From Pseudoprevotella muciniphila (GTDB taxonomy: Bacteria; Bacteroidota; Bacteroidia; Bacteroidales; Bacteroidaceae): 64,000 nt of DNA. Below, one piece after another: positions 7,906 to 17,966 of the stretch; position 1 is the stretch's first letter; each line of letters opens with the position of its first letter. Both the position numbers and the translations under genes were made by a program. The stretch is taken from assembly GCF_003265305.2 (NCBI RefSeq), contig NZ_CP033459.1, positions 372,001 through 436,000 of the forward strand, given 5' to 3'. The notes beneath the pieces were generated by a model. It was not told where the DNA came from, did no database searches, and was given only the letters and a program-made list of their open reading frames with translations.

Positions 7906-8885
7906 CAGAATTGTTTCCATATAAAGACAGCGACCACCGCGAAGACTGGAATCGCTTTGTTCGGGAAAGTGTGAACGCCACATTTCTTCTCGACAGAAAT
8001 TATATGGATTACCATAAAGACAGGTTTTCTGATTGTTCACTCGTTCTGACGAACAATAATAGAATCATAGGCCTCTTTCCTGCAAATGCCACAAAATCTG
8101 ATGCTTGCATTTACTCACACCAGGGACTTACATACGGCGGGCTAATCGTTGGTAATGGAACTACTTCAAGCGAGGTATTTAAGATGTTGGATGCAATTTG
8201 TGCGTACTACAAAAATATTGGTTTTAAGAAACTGATTTATAAGGAGATACCATCTATATATCATTCTTATCCTTCCGCGGCTGACCAATATTGGCTGTTC
8301 CGGGCACAGGCACTGCTAAAGTCACGCAGCATTTCATCGGTGGTGCCATTAAACACGCCACTACCCTTCTCTAATTTGCGACAAAGGAAAATCAAGAAAG
8401 CAGCCTGCGCAGGTCATATAGTAAAACTTAATGATAGTAGTCTGGAAGCGTTTTGGGGCTTGCTAACTGAAAATCTCCTCAAAAACCATCATACACACCC
8501 TGTTCACACTCTTCAGGAGATAATCCATCTCAAAAACAAATTTCCACTGAATATCCGGTTTCACTCGGTTGCAGACTCGAATAACGCCATGCTGGGTGGT
8601 TGCGTTGTTTACGAAACGAAGAATGTTGCTCATATACAGTATATTGCCGCCAACGCAAAGGGAAAGGATTCTTGTGCGTTGGATTTGCTTTTTTATGAAC
8701 TGACGTACTATTATCGCCAACTGAATAATTTCAAGTATCTGGATTACGGTATTTCGACCGAAGATGGCGGGAATGTGCTCAACAACGGATTATTGTTCCA
8801 GAAAGAAGGCTTTGGTGCACGCGCCATTTGCTATGACACCTATGAATTAAACCTACAAAATCTCTCTGAAAGTTTCTACACATGA
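7902..8885 (+). CDS. GNAT/FemAB-like acyltransferase of the amino-sugar cluster
   Basis: This protein of 327 residues has the double-GNAT look of FemAB/BioF2-type acyltransferases (central [12 protein letters not shown] linker, C-terminal block [21 protein letters not shown]). No signal peptide is seen. It overlaps the genes on both sides by four bases, so it is translationally coupled to the ketoisomerase and the aminotransferase. By position it would acylate the amino group placed by the next enzyme, a role taken by a hexapeptide-repeat acetyltransferase (FdtC type) in the classical pathway. The acyl donor and the exact sugar cannot be told. Confidence 0.65.
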   Translation: MTELFPYKDSDHREDWNRFVRESVNATFLLDRNYMDYHKDRFSDCSLVLTNNNRIIGLFPANATKSDACIYSHQGLTYGGLIVGNGTTSSEVFKMLDAICAYYKNIGFKKLIYKEIPSIYHSYPSAADQYWLFRAQALLKSRSISSVVPLNTPLPFSNLRQRKIKKAACAGHIVKLNDSSLEAFWGLLTENLLKNHHTHPVHTLQEIIHLKNKFPLNIRFHSVADSNNAMLGGCVVYETKNVAHIQYIAANAKGKDSCALDLLFYELTYYYRQLNNFKYLDYGISTEDGGNVLNNGLLFQKEGFGARAICYDTYELNLQNLSESFYT

Positions 8886-9982
8886 TACCTTATTATCCAT
8901 TAAAATCAATTTGCGCCACATACGAGCCGGATCTGAGCATGAAGATTAAGGATGTGATAGATTCAGGCAGGTTTCTCCGTGGCGATGCTAACAATGAATT
9001 TGCAAAACAATTCTGTGAATTTGTTGGGAGTAAGCATTTTGTGGGTGTGGGTAATGGTCTTGATGCCATAGCGCTGATATTGATGTCGATGAAAATACTT
9101 TATGATTGGAAAGATGATAACGAAGTTATTGTACCGGCATTTACTTTCATTGCGTCGGCAGAAGGTGTAGCACGCGCAGGACTTACACCTGTATTCTGCG
9201 ATATTGCGGACGATTTTCTTATCGATGCAGACACCATAGAACAACATATTACCCCAAAAACACGTGCCATACTTACAGTACATCTTTATGGCAAGGTCTG
9301 CGACATGGAACGCATCAACAACTTGGCAAAAAAATTCGACTTGAAGGTTGTGGAAGATGCAGCACAGGCACATGGTGCCACATATAAAGGTAAAATGGCA
9401 GGTAGTTTGGCTGATGCTGCGGCTTTCAGTTTCTACCCGGGTAAAAATCTTGGTGCACTGGGCGATGCAGGAGGAGTAATGACAGATGATGACAATTTGG
9501 CAGAACTGACAACCGCCTTGTCAAATTATGGAAGTAAAGAGAAGTATCATCATGAGTTTCAGGGGATTAACAGCAGAATGGACGAAATTCAGGCAGCAGT
9601 ACTGATAGCCCGGCTGAAACATCTTTCGAGAGAAAACAACAGACGACAGCAGATTGCCAAGATTTACAGTTCTTTAATATCAAACAAGGCGTGCAAGATT
9701 CCATACAAAGGCGATATCAATAGCAGTGTCTTCCACATCTACCCCCTACTATGCGAAAAGCGCGAAAAACTTGCTAACTATTTGAAAGACAATGGCATAG
9801 AAACATTGTGCCACTACCCTGCCCCATTACATCTCCAACCAGCATATAGCAACCACAAAAGCAAGAAGTTCAACATATCAGAACAGGTGGCTGCAATGGA
9901 ATTAAGCCTCCCCATACACCCTTTGCTCTCTGATGAAGAAGCCAGATTCGTTGCAGAAATATTAAATAATTTTTCTTACTAA
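8882..9982 (+). CDS. DegT/DnrJ/EryC1/StrS sugar aminotransferase (FdtB-like)
   Basis: A PLP-dependent aminotransferase of 366 residues acting on a nucleotide-linked keto sugar. The substrate-fold markers are present in order: GVGNGLDAI (55-63), [17 protein letters not shown] (158-166) and the PLP lysine K188 in SFYPGKNLG. The C-terminal half ends with the usual [13 protein letters not shown] block. With the ketoisomerase upstream, the likely product is a 3-amino-3,6-dideoxyhexose bound to dTDP. It follows the acyltransferase with a four-base overlap; the glycosyltransferase genes follow after 35 bases. Confidence 0.88.
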   Translation: MIPYYPLKSICATYEPDLSMKIKDVIDSGRFLRGDANNEFAKQFCEFVGSKHFVGVGNGLDAIALILMSMKILYDWKDDNEVIVPAFTFIASAEGVARAGLTPVFCDIADDFLIDADTIEQHITPKTRAILTVHLYGKVCDMERINNLAKKFDLKVVEDAAQAHGATYKGKMAGSLADAAAFSFYPGKNLGALGDAGGVMTDDDNLAELTTALSNYGSKEKYHHEFQGINSRMDEIQAAVLIARLKHLSRENNRRQQIAKIYSSLISNKACKIPYKGDINSSVFHIYPLLCEKREKLANYLKDNGIETLCHYPAPLHLQPAYSNHKSKKFNISEQVAAMELSLPIHPLLSDEEARFVAEILNNFSY

Positions 9983-10017
9983 CAAGCAGTATAAACCAAC
10001 ATAAACCACACATAATC

Positions 10018-10824
10018 ATGACATTAGACATTCTGGTATGTACCATAAACAAGGGAATAGTCAGAATAGAAGAGTTTCTGAAACCACCTCAAGATAAGGT
10101 GCGCTACATCATCTCTTACCAATATACAGAAGAGCGCTATCTCGATCTGATACCTGAGAATTTGAAGAATCGGCACGATGTGACTCTTTATTTGTACAAA
10201 GGTCAAGGACTTTCCGCCAACAGAAACCTTGCCCTGGAAAAGGCCACGTCCGATTTGGTGATGTATGCTGATGACGATGAGCGATTGTGCGAAGAGGCAT
10301 TCTCAGTGATTTTCGACACATTTGAGAAACATCCGGAAATAGACGTGGCATTCTTCAAGGCGAGTACATATACTGGCAAGCCGCTCAAGGACTATCCTGA
10401 AGAAGAGTTCGACATCACACAGCTGCCAGAAGATTATTCCATCTCTACTATTGAGATGGTTTGCCGCAGAGAAAAGGTGCAAGGTAAGATAAGATTTGAC
10501 GAGCGGTTCGGACTTGGCACACAATTTCTTACTTGCGGCGAAGAAGACATCTGGATGGAAGATGCGATACGGGCAGGTCTGAAGATGCGCTATTTCCCCA
10601 TAAAGATTTTCGAGACTTCAATAGAACTAAAAAAGAAGTTGATTTATGTGGATGTCGGGGTTCAACGCAGTTATGGGGCACAGACATATTATCGCAATGG
10701 CAGGAAGGCATGGTTAATCTGCTTCAAATTTGCCATGAAATCGTCGACAGCTGGTCTGTGTCATTTTTGGCCCATGATGAAACATCTTGCCGAGGGCATC
10801 AGATATATGCAGAAAAACCACTAA
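10018..10824 (+). CDS. Family 2-type glycosyltransferase
   Basis: This 268-residue protein has a GT-A fold. The nucleotide-sugar region KGQGLSANRNLAL leads to the metal-binding DDDE motif in MYADDDERL (about residues 81-89). An acceptor block FGLGTQFLTCGEEDIWM follows near residue 165. The first 20 residues lack the usual VSVVIPTYN opening and read LDILVCTINKG, a variant shared with the next gene. No membrane segments are evident, so it acts at the inner face of the cytoplasmic membrane on a lipid-linked glycan. Donor and acceptor are unknown. Confidence 0.8.
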   Translation: MTLDILVCTINKGIVRIEEFLKPPQDKVRYIISYQYTEERYLDLIPENLKNRHDVTLYLYKGQGLSANRNLALEKATSDLVMYADDDERLCEEAFSVIFDTFEKHPEIDVAFFKASTYTGKPLKDYPEEEFDITQLPEDYSISTIEMVCRREKVQGKIRFDERFGLGTQFLTCGEEDIWMEDAIRAGLKMRYFPIKIFETSIELKKKLIYVDVGVQRSYGAQTYYRNGRKAWLICFKFAMKSSTAGLCHFWPMMKHLAEGIRYMQKNH

Positions 10825-10834
10825 ATACGCGACA

Positions 10835-11647
10835 ATGTCTCCTCGGTTAACGGTATTGTTCTCAACCATAGACGATCGTATTAAGCAGTTGTTGCAGAAA
10901 GAACTGCCGATAATTCCTGAAGTGCGCTATCTCGTCGTATGGCAACGAACAAAACCGACAGATAGTCTTGAACATCTTGTGGAGTACTCCACGAAGAAGC
11001 AACCTATGGATGTTATAAGACTTGAAGGAAAAGGAATTTCGAGGAGCAGAAATGCGGCAATCAAAGCGCTCCAAACTGAATTCGCCATCTTTTCAGATGA
11101 TGACGTGGAATACACAGAGGAGCAACTCAAAATGGTAATTCAGGCCTTCGATGAGCAGTCTTTTGCGGATATACTCCTTTTTCAAATGTCGGACTACGAA
11201 GGGCATCTGATGAAAAATTACCCGTCATTTCCATACGATTACAGAAACGCACCAAAGCGCACATTTGTGTCGTCTTGCGAAATAGCATTCAGGAAAACGG
11301 CGGCAATTCCATTCTTTGACGAACGCTTTGGACTGGGTAGCGACTACCTGACTGTAGGCGAGGAAGAAGTTTTTATTCATGAAGCAGCATCAAAAGGACT
11401 GAATATCAAGTACATACCAAAAGTAGTATGCCGCACTAATCCGTCAACAACGAGCAAACGCCTTAAAGATGACGATAAATTTTGGAGAAGCAAGGGGGCT
11501 GTTAACTATATGCTTCATGGCAAATGCCTTTCTGTAATGAAAGCCGCAAAATATGCATTTGTCTCACCATATTCAAGAACAATCCACAGATTTTGTGAAA
11601 TGCTGAAAGGCATCAACTATGTGGCAAATACAAACAACAAAAAATAA
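10835..11647 (+). CDS. Family 2-type glycosyltransferase, paralogue of the preceding gene
   Basis: The protein has about 270 residues from ATG 10835 (MSPRLTVLFS). The in-frame ATG at 10787 would lie inside the previous gene and adds an unlikely extension. It matches its upstream neighbour block by block: EGKGISRSRNAAI, a DDD motif in FSDDDVEY, FDERFGLGSDYLTVGEEE. The two are tandem paralogues that have diverged strongly. The genes are 10 bases apart, so co-transcription is very likely. Confidence 0.8.
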   Translation: MSPRLTVLFSTIDDRIKQLLQKELPIIPEVRYLVVWQRTKPTDSLEHLVEYSTKKQPMDVIRLEGKGISRSRNAAIKALQTEFAIFSDDDVEYTEEQLKMVIQAFDEQSFADILLFQMSDYEGHLMKNYPSFPYDYRNAPKRTFVSSCEIAFRKTAAIPFFDERFGLGSDYLTVGEEEVFIHEAASKGLNIKYIPKVVCRTNPSTTSKRLKDDDKFWRSKGAVNYMLHGKCLSVMKAAKYAFVSPYSRTIHRFCEMLKGINYVANTNNKK

Positions 11648-11662
11648 TAGTCTGTAAGTGTT

Positions 11663-12583
11663 ATGCGAATATCTGTTGTAATACCTGTTTATAACCGAGA
11701 ACAACACCTTCCAAAGTTGTTCTCTTCCATAAAGAAAATCAAGGGAGTCTCTCTTGAGTTTGTTTTTGTGGACAACGGGTCTGTTGATAATTCGTATCAC
11801 TTGTGCCAGGAATTTGGAGAACAACAGTCGGACAATACGATTAACATACGCGTCATCACAGAAAACCGGAAAGGAGCATCTGTGGCACGCAATGCCGGAA
11901 TGAAAATATGTAGTGGTGATTACATCTACTTTTTTGACAGTGACGATGAATTGTCGCCACACTTCTTTTGCGATTGCATGAATCACGAAGGAAAGGACTT
12001 AATCGTCTGCAACACCCTCATCGTTTCCAACGGAAAGGAACATCCAAGAAAGACGCTATTCCCATTGACGCTCGAAGGGCACATCTTGTCATCCACACTT
12101 TCAACCCAAAGTTTTATGATAAAACGCTCGCTCATAGAAAAAACAGGCGGATGGGATGAGGACTTGCCAAGATGGAACGATTGGGAACTTGGTATTAGAA
12201 TAATGCTTCAACGGCCTGACATTGCTTACCTCAACAAGACATATCACAGAATTCTTCAGCATTCAGACAGCATTACGGGTAAAGACTTTGCTCATAGTTA
12301 CGAAGATTTGATGAAAGCATTACAAAAAGGACAACACAATATTTTAGTTTCTCGCATAGACCAGGCGCATAAAACGAAGGCATTAAATGCATTAAGCGCC
12401 AAGACACAATTACTGTCTGCATGGCTATATAGGGAAAACCGAACAGAAATGTCGGAACAGGCATATAACTTCTCAAGGCAGATTCAAACATCCGGATTGT
12501 TCAAATTTTTCTCACCCCCACTCCATTTTCTTTCAAAAAAAGGAATAAGAGGCACTTGGTTGCTATATAATAAATTATTGTAG
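11663..12583 (+). CDS. Family 2 glycosyltransferase
   Basis: A classical GT2 enzyme of 306 residues. It opens with MRISVVIPVYNRE, has the VDNGS loop near residue 38 and the DSDDE metal site near residue 93, and a WNDWELGIR acceptor block near residue 170. The C-terminal third is helical and charged, without a transmembrane span. It ends the glycan cluster: 15 bases separate it from the previous glycosyltransferase and the following ABC-F gene belongs to another function. It probably adds one residue of the same oligosaccharide. Confidence 0.87.
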   Translation: MRISVVIPVYNREQHLPKLFSSIKKIKGVSLEFVFVDNGSVDNSYHLCQEFGEQQSDNTINIRVITENRKGASVARNAGMKICSGDYIYFFDSDDELSPHFFCDCMNHEGKDLIVCNTLIVSNGKEHPRKTLFPLTLEGHILSSTLSTQSFMIKRSLIEKTGGWDEDLPRWNDWELGIRIMLQRPDIAYLNKTYHRILQHSDSITGKDFAHSYEDLMKALQKGQHNILVSRIDQAHKTKALNALSAKTQLLSAWLYRENRTEMSEQAYNFSRQIQTSGLFKFFSPPLHFLSKKGIRGTWLLYNKLL

Positions 12584-12620
12584 TCAACGTTTCATAAAAT
12601 TTTCAGAATTAAGTCTAACA

Positions 12621-14555
12621 ATGCTCTCGGTAGAAAACTTAAAAATAGAATTTGGGGCTAAGCCATTATTTGCCGGAGTTACTTTCGTTATTAACAGAAA
12701 GGAACGTGCCGCACTTGTAGGTAAGAATGGTGCCGGCAAGTCCACCCTGCTGAAAGTTATAGCAGGCGAAAGTGCTCCGAACGAAGGTTCTGTAAACATA
12801 CAGCGAGACTTAGTTATAGGTTATCTACCACAAGTAATGAAACTCAGCGATGAGACGACGGTTGTTGAAGAAACCAAGAAGGCTTTTCGAGATTTACACA
12901 AACTGAAATCAAAGGTAAGAGAACTAAACGAAGAGTTATCCCGAAGAACAGATTATGACAGCCCGTCATACATGGACCTTGTGGAATTATTCACATCAGA
13001 AAGCGAAAGGCTGCAACTGATAGAGAGCGAAAACCATGAGGCACAGATTGAAAGAACGCTCACGGGATTAGGATTCAAACAAGAAGAATTCAATCGTCCC
13101 ACTAATGAATTGTCTGGCGGATGGCGAATGAGAATAGAATTGGCAAAAATTCTTCTTCAGCACCCTGATATTCTCCTGCTTGACGAGCCGACCAATCACC
13201 TTGATATTGAAAGTATTCGCTGGCTTGAGGATTTTTTGAAGAAGTCAAACTGCGCAGTCATAGTAGTAAGTCACGACAGAGCATTCTTAAACAACGTAAC
13301 AAATCGCACGATGGAATTATCATGCGGACAAATGACTGATTACAAAGTCTCTTACGACGAGTTTATGAAATTGAGAGCGGAACGTCGTGAGCAACAGTTG
13401 CGCGCATACGAAAATCAGCAAAAAGAAATTGCAAGTATCAAAGATTTCATTGAACGTTTCAGGTACAAACCAACAAAAGCCATACAGGTGCAAAGCAGGA
13501 TAAAGCAGTTGGAAAAGATTGTCCCTATTGAAATAGATGAGATAGACAATTCTGCCTTGCATCTGAAATTTCCACCTTGCACAAGAAGTGGTGATTACCC
13601 TGTCATTTGTGAAGATGTAGCCAAATCATACGGTAGTCACAGTGTGTTCAAAAACGTCAACCTTGTTATAGAAAGAGGACAGAAAGTCGCTTTTGTAGGA
13701 AGGAATGGTGAAGGAAAATCAACATTGGTAAAATGCATCATGGAAGAGATTGAGCATGATGGCATCTTGAAAATTGGACATAACGTTGAAATCGGCTATT
13801 ATGCTCAAAATCAAGCGCAATTACTTGATGAAAATCAGACTGTATTCGACACGATAGACCATGTTGCCACTGGTGAGATACGTTTGAAGATCAGAGACAT
13901 TTTAGGTGCATTTATGTTCGGTGGAGAAGCGTCCGATAAAAAAGTCAAAGTGCTTTCAGGAGGCGAACGCAGCCGTCTCGCGATGATAAAACTACTGCTC
14001 CAACCCGTAAATTTCCTCATTCTTGATGAGCCGACCAATCATCTTGACATGCGCACAAAAGATGTGCTGAAAGAGGCGTTGCTGGCATTCGATGGGACCG
14101 TCATTGTAGTTTCTCACGACAGAGATTTTCTCAACGGACTTGTAGAGAAGGTTTATGAATTCGGAGGCGGTGCTGTCAGAGAGCACATTGGAGGAATATA
14201 TGATTTCCTAAAGAAAAAGGATATCGAGAAACTCGACGAACTGCATACAATCAACTATAATCCACTCGATAACAATGAACAGCAAAAGAAGGAAGTTGTA
14301 CAATCGGAGGGAAGACAATCGTACGAACAACAAAAGGAGCGCACAAAGATTGTCAGAAAGGCTGAGAAATTAGTAAAAGAGAAAGAAGACACTGTAACAG
14401 CATTGGAATGCGAATTGGAGAGCATTCAGAGTCAAATCGCATCCGGTGAAACCAGTGATGACATTTTCATCCTACACGCAGAAATAGAAAAGAAACTCGA
14501 AAACGCCATGAACGAATGGGAAAATGCTGTAGAAGAATTGGACAAACTGAAGTAA
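12621..14555 (+). CDS. ABC-F family ATPase (Uup/EttA-like)
   Basis: A 644-residue protein with two ATP-binding cassettes and no membrane segments, as in ABC-F proteins that act on the ribosome. Cassette 1 has GKNGAGKST (34-42), LSGGWRMR and LLLDEPTNHLD. Cassette 2 has GRNGEGKST (about 360), LSGGERSR and LILDEPTNHLD. The linker between them is long and charged (P-site tRNA interaction motif region). A coiled coil of about 80 residues ends the protein, resembling the Uup/YdiF branch. A translation-rescue or housekeeping role is more likely than drug resistance, but the sequence does not settle it. Confidence 0.9.
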   Translation: MLSVENLKIEFGAKPLFAGVTFVINRKERAALVGKNGAGKSTLLKVIAGESAPNEGSVNIQRDLVIGYLPQVMKLSDETTVVEETKKAFRDLHKLKSKVRELNEELSRRTDYDSPSYMDLVELFTSESERLQLIESENHEAQIERTLTGLGFKQEEFNRPTNELSGGWRMRIELAKILLQHPDILLLDEPTNHLDIESIRWLEDFLKKSNCAVIVVSHDRAFLNNVTNRTMELSCGQMTDYKVSYDEFMKLRAERREQQLRAYENQQKEIASIKDFIERFRYKPTKAIQVQSRIKQLEKIVPIEIDEIDNSALHLKFPPCTRSGDYPVICEDVAKSYGSHSVFKNVNLVIERGQKVAFVGRNGEGKSTLVKCIMEEIEHDGILKIGHNVEIGYYAQNQAQLLDENQTVFDTIDHVATGEIRLKIRDILGAFMFGGEASDKKVKVLSGGERSRLAMIKLLLQPVNFLILDEPTNHLDMRTKDVLKEALLAFDGTVIVVSHDRDFLNGLVEKVYEFGGGAVREHIGGIYDFLKKKDIEKLDELHTINYNPLDNNEQQKKEVVQSEGRQSYEQQKERTKIVRKAEKLVKEKEDTVTALECELESIQSQIASGETSDDIFILHAEIEKKLENAMNEWENAVEELDKLK

Positions 14556-14592
14556 ATTGATTTCAAAAAAACAGAAAAACAAAAACAACATT

Positions 14593-15156
14593 ATGATGAT
14601 AAAGAAGTTTATTATACTTGTATCGGCATTCTTATTCACAATAAGCATAAATGCCCAACACTTTCAATTCATGGGAATACCTATAGACGGAAATATAGAC
14701 GAATTCTCAATGGCACTGAAATCAAAGGGGTTCAAGAGAAACACGCTCATTGACCCTAAAGGCAACAAAAATTTCAAAGGTGTCTTTGCCAACGAGAAGG
14801 CCAAACTATGTGTATTCTTCCACCCTACCACAAAATTGGTGTATGCACTTGAAGTGGACATCTCATGCTACAATGCAAGTGAGGTAAAGGAAAAATTGGA
14901 AAAGTTCGAAACGTCTATAAAGCAGAAATATGGAGAACAGGTAGTGGACGAGGACTTGGAAAAGTCGGTAGAGGGAGACATCCGGCATACATTCCACATT
15001 CTTGACAAGACGAGCGGCATGAAAGGACAAATCCAACTTCACTCATATTGCAGGGAAGGTAATAAATATCTTGGAGGAACATACCGACTGGAGATATTCT
15101 ATTGTGACGTAGATAATTACGACGCTTACAAGGCTAAGGAAGTGAACGATTTATAA
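14593..15156 (+). CDS. Secreted protein of unknown function
   Basis: From ATG 14593 (or 14596) the product has about 187 residues. A signal peptide (MIKKFIILVSAFLFTISINA) is followed directly by HFQFMGIPIDGNIDEF, an opening I associate with a family of small exported Bacteroidales proteins of unknown role. The rest is mixed alpha/beta with no catalytic motif. The upstream TTG at 14557 would add a stretch of Lys and Asn ahead of the signal peptide and was not chosen. The following metA gene has its own promoter. Confidence 0.7.
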   Translation: MMIKKFIILVSAFLFTISINAQHFQFMGIPIDGNIDEFSMALKSKGFKRNTLIDPKGNKNFKGVFANEKAKLCVFFHPTTKLVYALEVDISCYNASEVKEKLEKFETSIKQKYGEQVVDEDLEKSVEGDIRHTFHILDKTSGMKGQIQLHSYCREGNKYLGGTYRLEIFYCDVDNYDAYKAKEVNDL

Positions 15157-15176
15157 ATCGGATGATGTGCCGCAAT

Positions 15177-15207
15177 TTTGTTGTTAAACAAGATATCAGT
15201 AAATTTG
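15177..15207 (+). promoter_or_regulatory. Promoter for metA
   Basis: TTTG at 15177-15180, exactly 19 bases, and TAAATTTG at 15200-15207: a textbook Bacteroidetes promoter. The start of transcription would fall near 15214, leaving a leader of only about 15 bases before the ATG at 15229, so there is no room for a methionine riboswitch. Confidence 0.75.
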
Positions 15208-15228
15208 CGCAAAATCTGTCCATAAACT

Positions 15229-16104
15229 ATGGTAATACTACCCCAGGGACTTCCAGAAGCCTCAGGCATAAAATCAAGTAAGATTACTACTGTTGACAAA
15301 TATACTGCCAACAAAGATTTTTTGCGTGTTTTGTTCCTGAACCTAATGCCAGAGAAGCAAGCCTCAGAACGCTATTCCGCTTTTAGTTTGGCAGAAAGCG
15401 AAACTGATGTCTTGTTAGTTCCGATAAAAATACGGGGACAGCAGTATAAAACAACACCACAAGCACACATGGACCTTTTTTACAAGGACTTTGAATGTGT
15501 CAAGGGGGAGGAATGGGATGGTTTGATAATAACTGGTGCACCATTGGAGAACATAGATTTTGAAGAGGTACGTTACTGGAAACAACTTCAGGAAATCATG
15601 GATTGGGCAGATTGCAATATACGTTCCACATTCTTCATCTGCTGGGCGGCGCAAGCGGCTCTTTACCACAGATATGGCATACCTAAGCACATGTCAAGCA
15701 GAAAGAAATTTGGTGTATATGCTTTCGAGAACAGGAATTTGAGCCATCCGCTACTATCAGAGTGTTTAAATATCATACATATCCCTATAAGCCGCCATAC
15801 CGAAGTAAAAGAGAAAGATTTCATTACCGACGACTCCCCTGAAATTCTTTGTGCAGGAGTAGGAGGAGTCGCCATTGCGGCAGACACTAACAATAGAGAT
15901 GTGTATGTAACAGGACATTTGGAATACCCCATAGAAAGGCTTGACTTTGAATACCACCGCGATCTCGGCAAAAATCTGCCAATTACAAAACCTGCCAATT
16001 ATTATATAAATGATGACGAGGAATCAGGTATAGACTTTAGTTGGAAGGATGATAGCAAGAGGATTTACAACAACTGGATAGAACATTTTTTAAAAGACAA
16101 ATAA
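15229..16104 (+). CDS. metA: Homoserine O-acyltransferase, probably acetyl-CoA-using MetA
   Basis: A 291-residue cytoplasmic enzyme activating homoserine for methionine synthesis. The catalytic cysteine is C138 (FICWAAQAAL), with the active-site His in PISRHTEV and the Glu in GHLEYP. The substrate-defining position, Gly111 in the succinyl-CoA-using E. coli enzyme (TGAPLG), is Glu107 here (TGAPLE). Glutamate at this site is known to favour acetyl-CoA, so the product is probably O-acetylhomoserine despite the usual succinyltransferase annotation. The N-terminal block near residues 40-52 is divergent from E. coli. It is followed after six bases by the DUF1599 gene. Confidence 0.88.
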   Translation: MVILPQGLPEASGIKSSKITTVDKYTANKDFLRVLFLNLMPEKQASERYSAFSLAESETDVLLVPIKIRGQQYKTTPQAHMDLFYKDFECVKGEEWDGLIITGAPLENIDFEEVRYWKQLQEIMDWADCNIRSTFFICWAAQAALYHRYGIPKHMSSRKKFGVYAFENRNLSHPLLSECLNIIHIPISRHTEVKEKDFITDDSPEILCAGVGGVAIAADTNNRDVYVTGHLEYPIERLDFEYHRDLGKNLPITKPANYYINDDEESGIDFSWKDDSKRIYNNWIEHFLKDK

Positions 16105-16110
16105 CACATT

Positions 16111-16671
16111 ATGCCAAACATAAAAGACACAAATAAGGAGTTCGAGCAAGTCATGGACATTTGTCGCGAAATCTTCTCTAAGAAATTACACGACTATAAG
16201 GCAGCATGGCGAATCATGCGTCCTGAAAGTATCACCGACCAGATTTTTATCAAGGCCAAACGTATTCGCGGCATTGAAACAACAGGTGAAAATGCTGTGG
16301 GTGAAGACATCACAGGCGATTTCATTGCCATCATCAACTATAGCATTATCGGACTAATACAACTGGAGTTGGGATATGCGGATTTTGATGACTTAGGACC
16401 AGAAAAGGCACTGACTGAATATGACCGACATGCCACAGAAGCCCTCGAACTGATGAAAAAGAAAAATCACGACTATGACGAGGCATGGAGAGGTATGCGG
16501 ATATCATCCTACACCGACCTCATTCTGATGAAACTGTTTCGAACAAAACAAATCGAAGACCTTGAAGGCAAGACTTTGGTCTCAGAAGGTATTGCCGCCA
16601 ATTATATGGACATGTTGAATTATTCAGTGTTTGGACTTATCAAATTGTTGATAGAAAAAGAAAAGAAATAA
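16111..16671 (+). CDS. DUF1599 protein with two repeats
   Basis: 186 residues built from two copies of the same unit: residues about 25-55 (HDYKAAWRIMRPESITDQI) and about 122-150 (HDYDEAWRGMRISSYTDLI). This is the DUF1599 nucleotide-modification-associated family, helical and possibly acting on a nucleotide, but without an assigned reaction. The downstream order (DoxX-like, tpiA, SPOR, folE) is one I know from other Bacteroidales, so the gene belongs to a stable chromosomal block. Confidence 0.75.
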   Translation: MPNIKDTNKEFEQVMDICREIFSKKLHDYKAAWRIMRPESITDQIFIKAKRIRGIETTGENAVGEDITGDFIAIINYSIIGLIQLELGYADFDDLGPEKALTEYDRHATEALELMKKKNHDYDEAWRGMRISSYTDLILMKLFRTKQIEDLEGKTLVSEGIAANYMDMLNYSVFGLIKLLIEKEKK

Positions 16672-16683
16672 GCTTAGACTCCA

Positions 16684-17943
16684 ATGAATATGAAAAGCAA
16701 AATCCTGTCCATCCTTAACGGCATATTGACGCTTGTGGTAAATCTTTGCCGATTTACCTTGAGCGCAGTATTCTTGGCTTCTGGCTTTGTCAAAGCCGTA
16801 GACCCTACGGGCATGGGCTACAAAATAAATGCTTATCTGCATAATTGGGGATTTTCTTTTAGTGACGACGCTGTCGTTCTCATTGTCTTGGCTGTTGCCC
16901 TTGCGACTCTTGAATTTTTGCTCGGGATATATCTTCTTTTAGGCATTCGCCGTAAACTGACAACAATAACCACAACGGTGTTCGTCGGTGCCATGACTTT
17001 CATTACAGTCTATATTTACAAAACTAATGCTGTCCCTGATTGTGGCTGTTTTGGCGATGCCTTGACGCTGACAAACCAGCAGACAATGTATAAGAATTTC
17101 ATTCTGTTTGCATTGTGTTTACCTGTTGTGTTCTTTCCGCAGCGGATATTCAGGCTCATTTCTCAGCGAAATCAGTGGATAACATCAATGTACGCATTGG
17201 TATATATAGTCATTCTTGGCGTCTACACTACATATTATCTGCCTGTAATCGATTTCATGGCATATAAGACGGGTACGGACTTGAAGACCGTGCGCACCAA
17301 CCCTGACACAAAACTGTTAGAAGAACTTGGAGAAAAGAATTTCGGAGAAATTTTAAACTTGGGATTCTTCGATGGTCAGGAGGATGTTACAGACGAAATC
17401 TTAAATCAAGACAAATACACTTTCCTGCTCATCTCACCAAGACTTGAAACAGCAGACGATGGTGTCGCAGACAGGATAAACGACCTGAAAGATATTTCGG
17501 ACGACAAGAATTACTTGCTTTACTGCATAACAGCCTCTGACTCTGCGGCAATAAAACAATGGACAGACCACACGGGAGCAGCATACAATTTCCTCATCGG
17601 ACAAGAAGAGCAACTAAAATCAATAGTCAGGAGTAATCCCGGACTGATTCTCTTAAAAGACGGGAAGATACTTAATAAATGGAGCAAGAACACACTCCCT
17701 ATTGATCCAAACGGCAATCTCGATGCAAAAGAACTTGCCGCAACGGCTACAAATGTGCAGGATATATTATTGAAATTGGCACTTTGGTTCTTTGTTCCAC
17801 TATTTTTAATTATCTTTGCGGACGTTTTATGGAACGCTGCGAAACGTTTGCACGACTATAATATTCAAAGGCAAATTGACAAGTCGAAGGCAAAGAAAGG
17901 AAACGAACTAAAACGTTCTAACTTAAACAATTCTGAAAACTAA
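16684..17943 (+). CDS. DoxX/MauE-like membrane protein, BT_3928 family
   Basis: A 419-residue inner-membrane protein. The N-terminal half has about four to five hydrophobic helices of the DoxX/MauE type. A CGCFGD motif follows the third helix, like the cysteine site of MauE-type redox partners. The C-terminal half, after a helix near residue 180, is a soluble thioredoxin-like domain without an obvious CXXC, then a further membrane helix and a basic tail. It fits the family named after Bacteroides BT_3928. A role in envelope redox chemistry is an inference. It starts 12 bases after the DUF1599 gene. Confidence 0.7.
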   Translation: MNMKSKILSILNGILTLVVNLCRFTLSAVFLASGFVKAVDPTGMGYKINAYLHNWGFSFSDDAVVLIVLAVALATLEFLLGIYLLLGIRRKLTTITTTVFVGAMTFITVYIYKTNAVPDCGCFGDALTLTNQQTMYKNFILFALCLPVVFFPQRIFRLISQRNQWITSMYALVYIVILGVYTTYYLPVIDFMAYKTGTDLKTVRTNPDTKLLEELGEKNFGEILNLGFFDGQEDVTDEILNQDKYTFLLISPRLETADDGVADRINDLKDISDDKNYLLYCITASDSAAIKQWTDHTGAAYNFLIGQEEQLKSIVRSNPGLILLKDGKILNKWSKNTLPIDPNGNLDAKELAATATNVQDILLKLALWFFVPLFLIIFADVLWNAAKRLHDYNIQRQIDKSKAKKGNELKRSNLNNSEN

Positions 17944-17966
17944 ACAAATTAAAACAACATAACAAA

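Noticed and set aside
15157-15228. A methionine-responsive riboswitch before metA
   Set aside because: The promoter leaves a leader of only about 15 bases.
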